NCBI GenBank assembly: GCA_900549685.1
Contig: UROX01000011.1
Coordinates: forward strand, 1-28,099
Reading direction: 5' to 3'
DNA: 28,099 nt
Origin: an uncultured Alistipes sp.
GTDB taxonomy: Bacteria > Bacteroidota > Bacteroidia > Bacteroidales > Rikenellaceae
The first letter of the stretch is position 1. Every line of letters begins with the position of its first letter. The notes under the pieces are model-generated. The model saw only the letters and a program-made list of their open reading frames with translations, was not told the DNA's origin and ran no database searches. A program made the translations under genes and the position numbers. Shown in pieces: positions 17,381-24,037 of this stretch.

Positions 17381-18022
17381 ATGAGTAATTTAGCGACGGA
17401 AATAGCTCAAAGCCTGTTACAAATTAAGGCAATTAAATTAAATCCGGCAAATCATTTTACGTGGGCCTCGGGCTGGTATTCGCCCATCTACTGCGACAAC
17501 CGCAAGATCCTCTCGTACCCGGCCGTGCGCAAGCAGGTCTGCGAAGGTTTCGCCGGTATCGTCCGGGAAAAATATCCCGATGTCGATATCATCGCGGGCG
17601 TAGCTACGGGAGCCATCGCCCACGGCGTGCTGGTCGCCGAAAAACTGGGCAAACCGTTCATTTACGTCCGCAGCTCACCCAAAACGCACGGACTGAGCAA
17701 TCAGGTCGAAGGGGAATTCTGGCCTGGCGCCAAAGTCGTCGTGATCGAAGACCTCGTCTCGACCGGAGGCAGCAGCCTGAGCGCCGTGGAAGCGCTGCGC
17801 GAAAACGGCTGCGAGGTATTGGGCATGGCCGCTATTTTCACCTACGGATTCTCGACGGCCCGCGAAAATTTCGCCGGAGCGGATGTCTGCCTCGACACTT
17901 TGAGCGACTACAAGACGATGATCGAACTGGCCGCCCGTCAGGGATACGTCCGCGAAGACGAGTTGCAGACGCTGCAGGAATGGCGCCGCGACCCCGCCAA
18001 CTGGAAACGTTCGGACCGATAG
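17381..18022 (+). CDS. pyrE: Orotate phosphoribosyltransferase
   Basis: Converts orotate and PRPP to orotidine monophosphate in pyrimidine synthesis. The 213-residue protein has the expected N-terminal signature (KAIKLNPANHFTWASGWYSPIYCDNR), the catalytic-loop lysine region (RSSPKTHGLSNQVEG) and the PRPP-binding motif VVVIEDLVSTGGSS. The start at 17381 fits the conserved N-terminus, with 7 bases between it and the divergent NUDIX start. The next gene starts 2 bases after the stop, so translation is probably coupled. Low GC in the first 25 codons probably reflects the embedded promoter rather than gene transfer. Confidence 0.96.
   Translation: MSNLATEIAQSLLQIKAIKLNPANHFTWASGWYSPIYCDNRKILSYPAVRKQVCEGFAGIVREKYPDVDIIAGVATGAIAHGVLVAEKLGKPFIYVRSSPKTHGLSNQVEGEFWPGAKVVVIEDLVSTGGSSLSAVEALRENGCEVLGMAAIFTYGFSTARENFAGADVCLDTLSDYKTMIELAARQGYVREDELQTLQEWRRDPANWKRSDR
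17420..17451 (-). promoter_or_regulatory. Candidate NUDIX promoter inside the pyrE coding region
   Basis: On the minus strand, TTTG (17451-17448), 20 bases, then TTAATTTG (17427-17420), one mismatch from TAnnTTTG. It occupies pyrE codons about 14-24, which are much more AT-rich than the rest of pyrE. Confidence 0.55.
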
Positions 18023-18024
18023 CG

Positions 18025-18435
18025 ATGGAGAAATACGAAAGCAAACACGTCCGGATCCGCCGGCCGGCCGAAATGGTCTATAACGCTCTTTCGCGCTTCG
18101 ACAACCTGACTCCGATTCTCTCGCAGCGTGTCGAAGGATGGGAAGCCGACGAAAATTCCTGCTCGTTCAAGGCCAAGGGATTCCCGGTCAAACTGCGAAT
18201 CGTCGAGAAAGAACCGTTCAAACTCGTCAAAGTGACCGGCGAGGACGGCTCGCCGATGGATTTCACGTTCTGGCTCCAACTGGTGAGCGTGGCACCCGAC
18301 GACACGCGCATGCGGCTGGTGCTGCACGTGAAGCTCAACATGATGATGAAGATGATGGTCGGCGGCAAGCTCGCCGCGGCGATGGACCAGATCGCCGATC
18401 AGATCGCCGAAGCCTTCAACAACGCGCCGATATAG
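18025..18435 (+). CDS. Small SRPBCC-fold protein linked to pyrE
   Basis: A 136-residue cytoplasmic protein that reads like a START/SRPBCC hydrophobic-pocket fold: N-terminal strand KYESKHVRIRRPAEMVYNALSRFDNLTPIL, central antiparallel strands (CSFKAKGFPVKLRIVEKEPFKLVKVTGE) and a long C-terminal helix (MDQIADQIAEAFNNAPI). A Met-rich stretch (NMMMKMMVGG) precedes that helix. The start at 18025 lies 2 bases after the pyrE stop; the frame is open much further upstream but only as a shadow inside pyrE. Its tight linkage to pyrE suggests a role near nucleotide metabolism, but nothing in the sequence shows a ligand or activity. Confidence 0.82.
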   Translation: MEKYESKHVRIRRPAEMVYNALSRFDNLTPILSQRVEGWEADENSCSFKAKGFPVKLRIVEKEPFKLVKVTGEDGSPMDFTFWLQLVSVAPDDTRMRLVLHVKLNMMMKMMVGGKLAAAMDQIADQIAEAFNNAPI

Positions 18436-18602
18436 CCGACAAACGCAGCGGTTTCCCGGCCGGCGATTTCCCTCTTCGATTCGGGAGCGGGAACCGTCCG
18501 GGACGCAAACGCGGCGGTCGGAGCGGCGCATACGGCCCCGAGGCGAGGGTAGATCAATATATGACGATCGATAAGTTTTTACGAACCTAAAAAGATAACA
18601 TT

Positions 18603-18896
18603 ATGATTAACATCCTCGTATCGATTACGATTCCTCAGTCGAACCGGGAAGCTGCACTTCCGTTGCTCGAAAAACTGACGGCAGCCTCCAAACAGGAAAA
18701 AGGCAATATCGTTTACCAATACTATCTGCATCCGACCGATCCCGAACAATTCGTCATCACCGAAGTATGGCAAGACGCCGAAGTGCTCGCCGCCCACGAA
18801 GCCACCGAACATTTCACCGGACTGCTGCCGCAGATCGTCGAACTGTCCGCCCATCTGGAAATCCGCAAATTCGAGGCGACGCCCATCGAAGGCTAA
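18603..18896 (+). CDS. Antibiotic biosynthesis monooxygenase (ABM)-fold protein, YgiN-like
   Basis: A 97-residue single ferredoxin-like ABM domain of the type found in small cofactor-free quinol monooxygenases and in heme-degrading or stress proteins. The pattern is typical: INILVSITI first strand, REAALPLLEKLTAASKQEKGNIVYQYYLHPTDPEQFVITEVWQD core, then a second strand-helix unit with HEATEHFTGLLPQIVELSA. The start is preceded by an A-rich leader (AAAAAGATAACATT). A TAAGTTTT at 18572-18579 could be a weak -7 box. It is 167 bases after the SRPBCC gene, so it may be transcribed separately. A hairpin terminator lies about 190 bases downstream. Confidence 0.85.
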   Translation: MINILVSITIPQSNREAALPLLEKLTAASKQEKGNIVYQYYLHPTDPEQFVITEVWQDAEVLAAHEATEHFTGLLPQIVELSAHLEIRKFEATPIEG

Positions 18897-19085
18897 CTCG
18901 TGACGAAAAACGGAAAGTCCGGCCGAAACACGACCGTTGCACAAGCAGAATAAGGCATAACACGCACACGTTCCGGCATTCGGTCGCCCTATAAGATCGC
19001 CCCTTAGAGATTCAACGGAAGTGTTCCGTACAGAAACGTCCGGCACCGGGAGCAATCGCCGAAAGCCATGCCGCCGACAGAAAAC

Positions 19086-19116
19086 AGGCCCGTCCGCATC
19101 CATCGGACGGGCCTTT
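19086..19116 (+). terminator. Hairpin terminator downstream of the ABM gene
   Basis: An 11-bp perfect stem (AGGCCCGTCCG at 19086-19096, complement at 19104-19114) closes a 7-base loop and is followed by TTATATT. A GTTTT tail on the minus side means it could work both ways. Confidence 0.8.
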
Positions 19117-19548
19117 ATATTCCACCTGAGACCGCCCCGGTACACTTCTCCGCCGAAACGCCATTCCGTTCCCGGACAGCCGGCCTCCCTTCCGTAAAGA
19201 ACGGCATTCCCGAAAGCCGCCGGTCCGTCTCGGGATTCCACCGATCTTTTCGTCCTTTCGAACAGCCACGTACAACAGCCCTTTTTCAAATCCTACCGCC
19301 ATCGGTCGCAACCGAAAGTATAATCTCCAGGAGCGCACGAAACTCAGCGCCACCCGAACCGCACTCCGAAAACGTTCGCAAAAGAGTCGTCGAAACAGCG
19401 AATCGCGACCATATACTTCAACCGGTCACAGCCTCCGTGCCTGCCGTGTGCGCTTCAAACTCTCAGCAGAAGCGGGCTGACCCAGAAATGCAGCTCGTGG
19501 CAGCCAATCGCTGCACCGCGATCCGAAAAACGAGATCGGCAACTGCGA

Positions 19549-19571
19549 TACATCGAAACATACGATCGCCT
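19549..19571 (+). repeat. Copy B of a dispersed 23-bp intergenic motif
   Basis: Begins TACATCGAAACATAC and is 20/23 identical to 8310-8332. No promoter box follows this copy. Confidence 0.45.
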
Positions 19572-19787
19572 ACCGACCTTCCACTTCCGTAACGGCACAC
19601 CCGCAAACCGGTCCGACACGAAAACGATCCGCCGTCCCCGGTATCGCAACCGCATAAAATCGACAACGGCACTCCACATACGACGACCGACCGCAGCACA
19701 CAGCCATGATCCTTCCGCCGCACGCTCGAAGATATTCGCAACCCGACAGCCGCTCTGTTCGCACCCGACGGACGGCCCCGGAAACGA

Positions 19788-19825
19788 CGAGAGCGGAAAT
19801 TCCGCCGGGGAAATTTCCGCTCTCG
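19788..19825 (-). terminator. Terminator of tRNA-Gln
   Basis: A 14-bp perfect stem (CGAGAGCGGAAATT at 19788-19801, complement at 19812-19825) with a 10-base loop lies 3 bases beyond the tRNA 3' end. The tail is only modestly T-rich (TCGTTTCC). Confidence 0.8.
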
Positions 19826-19828
19826 AAG

Positions 19829-19899
19829 TTGACCCACCAAGACTCGAACTTGGAATGACAGAACCAAAATCTGCAGTGTTGCCATTACACCATGGGTCA
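19829..19899 (-). tRNA. tRNA-Gln (anticodon TTG)
   Basis: Minus strand. The acceptor stem TGACCCA pairs perfectly with TGGGTCA. The anticodon stem GCAGA/TCTGT closes the 7-base loop TTTTGGT, giving anticodon TTG (reads CAA/CAG, Gln). The T arm CCAAG-TTCGAGT-CTTGG is standard. No CCA is encoded. It has its own consensus promoter and follows waaA by 44 bases. Confidence 0.95.
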
Positions 19900-19922
19900 G
19901 TATACGGCACGACCGTACCGGG

Positions 19923-19954
19923 CAAAGATAGAAGAATAATTCTTTATCTGCAAA
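19923..19954 (-). promoter_or_regulatory. Consensus promoter of tRNA-Gln, overlapping the waaA stop
   Basis: On the minus strand, TTTG (19954-19951), exactly 20 bases, then TATCTTTG (19930-19923). It matches TTTG-N20-TAnnTTTG perfectly. The -33 box sits in the last codons of waaA, whose stop ends at 19944. Confidence 0.85.
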
Positions 19955-21173
19955 TTTCGCGGAGAATCCGCTCGGTAGCCCCTTTGTGCTCCGCCACATA
20001 CCGCCGACAGGCCAACGCCGCACGATCCGTCTTCTCGCCGCTGTCGTGAAGTTCCCCGAACCATTGCTGCAACTCGTCTTCCGTCGTCACGCTGCAGGTA
20101 CCGCCGCAGGCGACCAGATCGCAGGCTTCTCTGAACTTCCGGTAACGGGGACCGAAAGCCAGCGGCAGACCGAACACGGCAGCCTCCAGCGTATTGTGGA
20201 TGCCGGCGCCGAAACCGCCTCCGATATACCCCCAACGGCCGTAGCGATACACCGAGGAGAGCACCCCGATCGTATCGACGAACAGCACCTGGGCATCCGA
20301 CGTATCGTCCTGCTCACCGATCTGCGTGTACCGCACCGAAGGCCGGGCGATCCTCGCCCGCAGACTCTCGATCCGGGCGGAGTCGATCTCATGGGGTGCG
20401 ATGATGAACTTCACATCGCGGTACCGGTCGATCAACCCGAGCAACAGCTCTTCGTCGGGCGGCCATGTGCTTCCCGCCACGAAAACGGGAGCGCCGGAGA
20501 CGAAATTTTCCACGAGAGGCAATGTCCTGGCCTGCGCGGCAATGGCGCTCACCCGGTCGAAACGCGTATCGCCCGCCACATCGGCCCGGTCGTACCCTAT
20601 GGAAGCCAGCAGTGCGCGTGATTCGTCGTTCTGGACGAAAATATAGTCGAACGCATCGAGCGCCCGCCGGAACAGTCCGCCCCACGGACGGAAGAAGATC
20701 TGTTTCTCGCGGAAAATCGACGAAATCAGGTAGAGCTTCGTCCCGCTTTTCTTCATGGCGAGCAGGTAATTGACCCAGAATTCGTACTTGACGAACACCG
20801 CGATTTTCGGCCGGAAGATCCGCATGAAACGACGCACGTTGCGCGGCGTGTCGGCAGGCAGGTAGAATACGTAGTCGGCGCCGGAATAATTTTTCCGTAT
20901 CTCGTAGCCCGAAGGCGAAAAAAACGTGACGAGAATCCGGTAGGAGGGACAGGACTCGCGCAGTGCCTCGATAAGCGGGCGTCCCTGCTCGAACTCGCCC
21001 AGCGACGCGGCATGGAACCATGCGATGTCGGCGCCCGGCTCGACCGCCTGCTCCATCCGCCGGAGAATTCCCCGGCGTCCCCGCACCCACAGCCGGGCTT
21101 TGGAATTGAACATCGCGGCGATACGCATACCGGCGACCATCGCCAGTATGCCCAGATCGTACAAAAAGTGCAT
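19944..21173 (-). CDS. waaA: 3-deoxy-D-manno-octulosonic acid (Kdo) transferase
   Basis: Transfers Kdo from CMP-Kdo to lipid A precursor at the cytoplasmic face of the inner membrane, an essential lipopolysaccharide core step. The 409-residue protein has a short N-terminal hydrophobic anchor (LYDLGILAMVAGMRIAAMF). The catalytic base region WFHAASLGEFEQGRPL has its glutamate at residue 60. The GT-B sugar-nucleotide site shows AGSTWPPDEELLL and GGGFGAGIHNTLEA. Length fits the family. It starts 5 bases after the Crp/Fnr gene stop, so the two form one transcript. Its end overlaps the tRNA-Gln promoter. Confidence 0.95.
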   Translation of the reverse strand: MHFLYDLGILAMVAGMRIAAMFNSKARLWVRGRRGILRRMEQAVEPGADIAWFHAASLGEFEQGRPLIEALRESCPSYRILVTFFSPSGYEIRKNYSGADYVFYLPADTPRNVRRFMRIFRPKIAVFVKYEFWVNYLLAMKKSGTKLYLISSIFREKQIFFRPWGGLFRRALDAFDYIFVQNDESRALLASIGYDRADVAGDTRFDRVSAIAAQARTLPLVENFVSGAPVFVAGSTWPPDEELLLGLIDRYRDVKFIIAPHEIDSARIESLRARIARPSVRYTQIGEQDDTSDAQVLFVDTIGVLSSVYRYGRWGYIGGGFGAGIHNTLEAAVFGLPLAFGPRYRKFREACDLVACGGTCSVTTEDELQQWFGELHDSGEKTDRAALACRRYVAEHKGATERILREICR

Positions 21174-21178
21174 CGGAC

Positions 21179-21847
21179 TTATTTGAGAATATCCTCCAGC
21201 CCCTTACGGTTGAGCACGCTGACGGCATTCGTAAGGTTTTCGAGCAAATGTTTCTTTTCCATCTCCGCGAGCACCGTCTGCACCGCATTGCGCGTCGCAT
21301 CGAAATATTCGGCGATTTCGCGGATATCGGGCATCGGCAACTGCGGATTCTGCTCGGAGGTATGGTCGAGCAGATAGGTGGCCACCTTTTCTTTCAGAGA
21401 ACGGAACGAGAGGTAATAGATTTTCTTCGACCAGACATTGGCACGGTCCGAAACGATATCGATGAAGTTCGACATGATGACGACATGGTTCTGCATCAGC
21501 TCGAAAACATACCCCCTGTGCAACGTCATAATGCGGACCGGACCGTCGGCCACGACGTCCACGGGCAGCTTGTTGTAACCGCCGAACAGAAAAGCCGGAG
21601 CGATCAGCCTCGGAGCCTCGATGGGTTCGATCATCACCGGCTTGCCCGACGAGAGCGTCATTTCGCCGTGCACCCTGCCCTCGAGGATAATCATAAGCCC
21701 CGAGTAGGTCGTATCGCGGCGGGCTATACATTCCCCGTCCCGGTAATCGTTGATCGTATAGTCGCCTCTTCCGTCGATAATTTCCTTTATTTTGTCTTCC
21801 TCCAATCCCCGGAACAGCGGGCATCGGGCCAATGCTGCGTACATCAT
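21179..21847 (-). CDS. Crp/Fnr family transcriptional regulator
   Basis: A 222-residue regulator with an N-terminal cyclic-nucleotide-binding-type beta-roll (about 20-115, including SGLMIILEGRVHGEMTLSSGKP) and a C-terminal winged helix-turn-helix (about 165-190, PMPDIREIAEYFDATRNAVQTVLAEMEKK). I see no cysteine cluster of the FNR Fe-S type, so it probably senses a small molecule or acts constitutively; its ligand is unknown. The exact start is uncertain: GTG at 21850, ATG at 21847 and ATG at 21844 are consecutive codons. I chose 21847. It leads the crp-waaA pair. Confidence 0.88.
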   Translation of the reverse strand: MMYAALARCPLFRGLEEDKIKEIIDGRGDYTINDYRDGECIARRDTTYSGLMIILEGRVHGEMTLSSGKPVMIEPIEAPRLIAPAFLFGGYNKLPVDVVADGPVRIMTLHRGYVFELMQNHVVIMSNFIDIVSDRANVWSKKIYYLSFRSLKEKVATYLLDHTSEQNPQLPMPDIREIAEYFDATRNAVQTVLAEMEKKHLLENLTNAVSVLNRKGLEDILK

Positions 21848-21852
21848 CACAA

Positions 21853-21868
21853 AACAGTTTTAACGGTT
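21853..21868 (-). promoter_or_regulatory. Tandem AACnGTT heptamers in the crp/fnr leader
   Basis: AACAGTT at 21853-21859 and AACGGTT at 21862-21868, each palindromic, 9 bases apart. They lie directly upstream of the start codon. A possible operator for autoregulation. Confidence 0.3.
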
Positions 21869-21896
21869 CACAATCCGTATTTCGCCTTCGCAAGCG

Positions 21897-21926
21897 TAAA
21901 GTTACGAATTATTCCCGAAAAGCCAA
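21897..21926 (-). promoter_or_regulatory. Probable promoter of the crp/fnr-waaA operon
   Basis: On the minus strand, TTG (21926-21924), 19 bases, then TAACTTTA (21904-21897), one mismatch from TAnnTTTG. The leader would be about 43 nt and contains two AACnGTT heptamers. Confidence 0.5.
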
Positions 21927-22122
21927 GTCGCCCGGCAGCCGGGCACGGAACGCCACGACACCGCCCGCATCGCCCGACGGGACACATCTCCCGAACGACG
22001 TCCCGCAAAACCCTTGGCACGAACCGGACGACGACCGTCCGCCCGCACGGCACGTTCTGCCGACTCACGACACCGCTGTTCGGCGCAACAGGTCCTTCCG
22101 CAAAAATTTTCGACCGGCAGGG

Positions 22123-22154
22123 ATTGCATTCGCGAATCGCTTCGATTACTTTTG
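22123..22154 (+). promoter_or_regulatory. Promoter of the HxlR regulator gene
   Basis: ATTG (22123-22126), 20 bases, then TACTTTTG (22147-22154). The spacing matches the best promoters of the window and the -7 box is perfect. The leader is about 20 nt. Confidence 0.75.
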
Positions 22155-22180
22155 TAAACCGACTGGAAAATCAACGCCAT

Positions 22181-22657
22181 ATGGACAGACATACGTTACG
22201 GGACGCCCTTTACCCGGGCTGTCCGATCCGCAACATTCTCTCGCGCATCGGCGACAAGTGGTCGCTGCTGGTGCTCTGTACGCTGGAACGGGAAACCGCA
22301 ATGCGCTTCGGCACGCTGCTCGGATCGATTCCCGACATATCGCAAAAGATGCTGACCGTCACGCTCCGGACACTCGAAGAGGACGGTCTGGTCTCCCGCC
22401 GAATCTATCCGGAAGTTCCGCCACGCGTCGAATATTCGCTCACCGACCGCGCCGTCTCGCTGCTTCCGCACGTGAACGGTCTGATCGGATGGGCGCTCGA
22501 GCACATGGACGCCATCATGGATTCCCGCGAAACCGCGAAAGGACGAAACAGCTTCTCCCGGAAAGCAACGGACGGACCGGAACGGCCCGCTATGCCCGTT
22601 CCGATCCGCCGAGAACCTCCCGTCGCCGCTACCGATCCGCAGGAGCCGCCTCATTGA
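22181..22657 (+). CDS. HxlR family transcriptional regulator
   Basis: A 158-residue winged helix-turn-helix protein. The HxlR signature is clear: CPIRNILSRIGDKWSLLVLCTLE (Cys14 onward), RFGTLLGSIPDISQKMLTVTLRTLEEDGLVSRRIYPEVPPRVEYSLT. The start at 22181 puts the conserved Cys near the N-terminus as usual; HxlR proteins often respond to aldehydes, quinones or disulfide stress through such a residue. The C-terminal ~45 residues are Arg/Pro-rich and not part of the family. Its 3' end overlaps the convergent cupin-CMD gene by 29 bases, so the tail may be an artefact of a lost upstream stop or a real extension. It probably regulates its neighbours. Confidence 0.9.
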   Translation: MDRHTLRDALYPGCPIRNILSRIGDKWSLLVLCTLERETAMRFGTLLGSIPDISQKMLTVTLRTLEEDGLVSRRIYPEVPPRVEYSLTDRAVSLLPHVNGLIGWALEHMDAIMDSRETAKGRNSFSRKATDGPERPAMPVPIRREPPVAATDPQEPPH

Positions 22658-23891
22658 GGCAGGCGATGGCGTTGAGCATACGCGGATAACCGATATAAGG
22701 CAACAATTGCGTCACGACGGCCAACAGCACTGCACGGTCGTTGCCGATGTTCACGTTGCCCTGAATATGCCCCCTGATCTGCGGCTCGCATCCGCCCATC
22801 GAGACGAGGAGCGCGAACGTGAGCAGTTCCCGCCGACGGGCATCCAGCCCCTTGCGGGTCTGATAATCGCCGAAACAGTTGGCCGAAAGGTACCGGGCGA
22901 TATGCCGCTGATCTTCGGGCATGGTTTCGGCCATCCGTCCGATCGACTCTCCGAAAATCGCTTTCTGGAGGGCGAGACCTTTTTCGAAGCGGTCGGCGGA
23001 CGAAACGACAGCCTGTCCTTCCAGAGGCAGCGTCACACCCTGTGCGACAAGAAAATCGTTGGCTGCTCCGATGAAATCGGTCATACGGGCGATACCGACA
23101 TACGGTACGGCGTGATAGAGCGTCTCCTTGATTTCGACAGCCGTCATCCCGACGGTCCATGCCGCGCGGAGCAGTTCCCGATACTGGCCCACGGCATTCT
23201 GCGCGATGGCGGAAGCCATCGTCACCATAATCCGGGTCTTCGTGTCCAGATCGCCGTAGCTCATCGTCTCGCCGAACGCGAAATCGTCGAAAATACCGGC
23301 CAGTTCGGGATCGGTCTGCGCGAGCGGCCGCTCTCCGTCGGGAGACCATGTCCCGCTCTTCCGTTCCGCCGTACCCCGTTCCGTTTTCCGGGTTGTCGCC
23401 GCCTCGTACTGTTCATCGTCCACAGGCTCCAGCCATGTATTGACATTGGTCTGCGCATTGCACTCGACGGCCAGATGCGAGAACCAGCTGTCGGGCGCAG
23501 CCCCGTGCCAGTGCACGACATCGGCGGGAATCTCCACGACATCGCCCGGCCTCAACTCGCGGGCGGGCTGTCCCTTCTCCTGATAATATCCCCGGCCGGC
23601 CGTACAGATCAGCAACTGTCCGCCCGTATGGCTGTGCCAGTTGTTGCGGCATCCCGGCTCGAAAGTGACGTTCGCGACCGGAACGTTCAGCGCGGAGTCG
23701 CCCGTGAGGGGAGCCAGATAGGCCTGTCCGATAAAATACCGTGAAAAACGTTCGGGCAGTTTCTCGCCTTGCGGGAATATCTGCCGAAAAACCGTGTCTT
23801 TTTCCATAACCCGATTCTGTGCCGATAACGGACCGACTGCGACCGACAAGACGAGCAGCGTCGCGATCCGTATCATCTGTCCGACATTCAT
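22629..23891 (-). CDS. Secreted cupin plus double carboxymuconolactone-decarboxylase protein
   Basis: A 420-residue exported protein. Signal peptide 1-25 (TLLVLSVAVGPLSAQ). Cupin barrel at about 50-145 with likely metal ligands His86 and His88 (WHSHTGGQ), Gln92 and His127/His129 (VVHWHG). A CMD domain follows at about 200-285 (RELLRAAWTVGMTAVEIKETLYHAVPYVGIARMTDFIGA) and a second at about 320-415 (RELLTFALLVSMGGCEPQIRGHIQG). Neither CMD domain has the CxxC of AhpD peroxidases; the second has a single Cys. Such fusions are common in gut Bacteroidetes but their reaction is unknown. Its 3' end overlaps hxlR, and it lies downstream of the flavoprotein gene with an AT-rich 146-base gap where no consensus promoter could be fixed. 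Confidence 0.88.
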   Translation of the reverse strand: MNVGQMIRIATLLVLSVAVGPLSAQNRVMEKDTVFRQIFPQGEKLPERFSRYFIGQAYLAPLTGDSALNVPVANVTFEPGCRNNWHSHTGGQLLICTAGRGYYQEKGQPARELRPGDVVEIPADVVHWHGAAPDSWFSHLAVECNAQTNVNTWLEPVDDEQYEAATTRKTERGTAERKSGTWSPDGERPLAQTDPELAGIFDDFAFGETMSYGDLDTKTRIMVTMASAIAQNAVGQYRELLRAAWTVGMTAVEIKETLYHAVPYVGIARMTDFIGAANDFLVAQGVTLPLEGQAVVSSADRFEKGLALQKAIFGESIGRMAETMPEDQRHIARYLSANCFGDYQTRKGLDARRRELLTFALLVSMGGCEPQIRGHIQGNVNIGNDRAVLLAVVTQLLPYIGYPRMLNAIACLNEAAPADR

Positions 23892-24037
23892 ATTTTACTA
23901 AAAAAAATATATTTATGTTGATAAAATAACCATTTCGCCCAAGCTACAAGCACCCCATAAATCCCTATACAACAGACGGATAAATTCCGCATATAATCGA
24001 CAGGACGTCCGTACCCCGTATCGGATTCTTCGCCCCA

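Larger units (their letters stand above)
18897..19828. other. 932-bp region without a supportable gene
   Basis: The largest gene-free stretch of the window. It contains a clear hairpin terminator (19086-19114), copy B of the dispersed motif (19549-19571) and, at the right edge, the terminator of tRNA-Gln. Open frames of up to about 230 codons exist on both strands, but they cross the terminator, the tRNA or the neighbouring genes, have no recognisable domain and look like random GC-rich translation. It may be eroded sequence. Confidence 0.55.
21851..22180. other. Divergent intergenic region between crp/fnr and hxlR
   Basis: About 330 bases with the two outward promoters at either end. The GC-rich middle (21930-22120) has no recognisable element apart from a short palindrome at 21930-21944 that I do not think is meaningful. 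Confidence 0.6.

Noticed and set aside
19068..19592. Open frame of 174 codons in the 1-kb gap
   Set aside because: Begins inside the terminator at 19086, with no ribosome-binding context or domain.
19463..20023. Open frame of 186 codons on the minus strand
   Set aside because: Crosses tRNA-Gln, its promoter and the waaA end.
21930..21944. Palindrome GCCCGGC-A-GCCGGGC
   Set aside because: Short and GC-rich in a GC-rich gap, no T-run and no second copy; chance is a good explanation.
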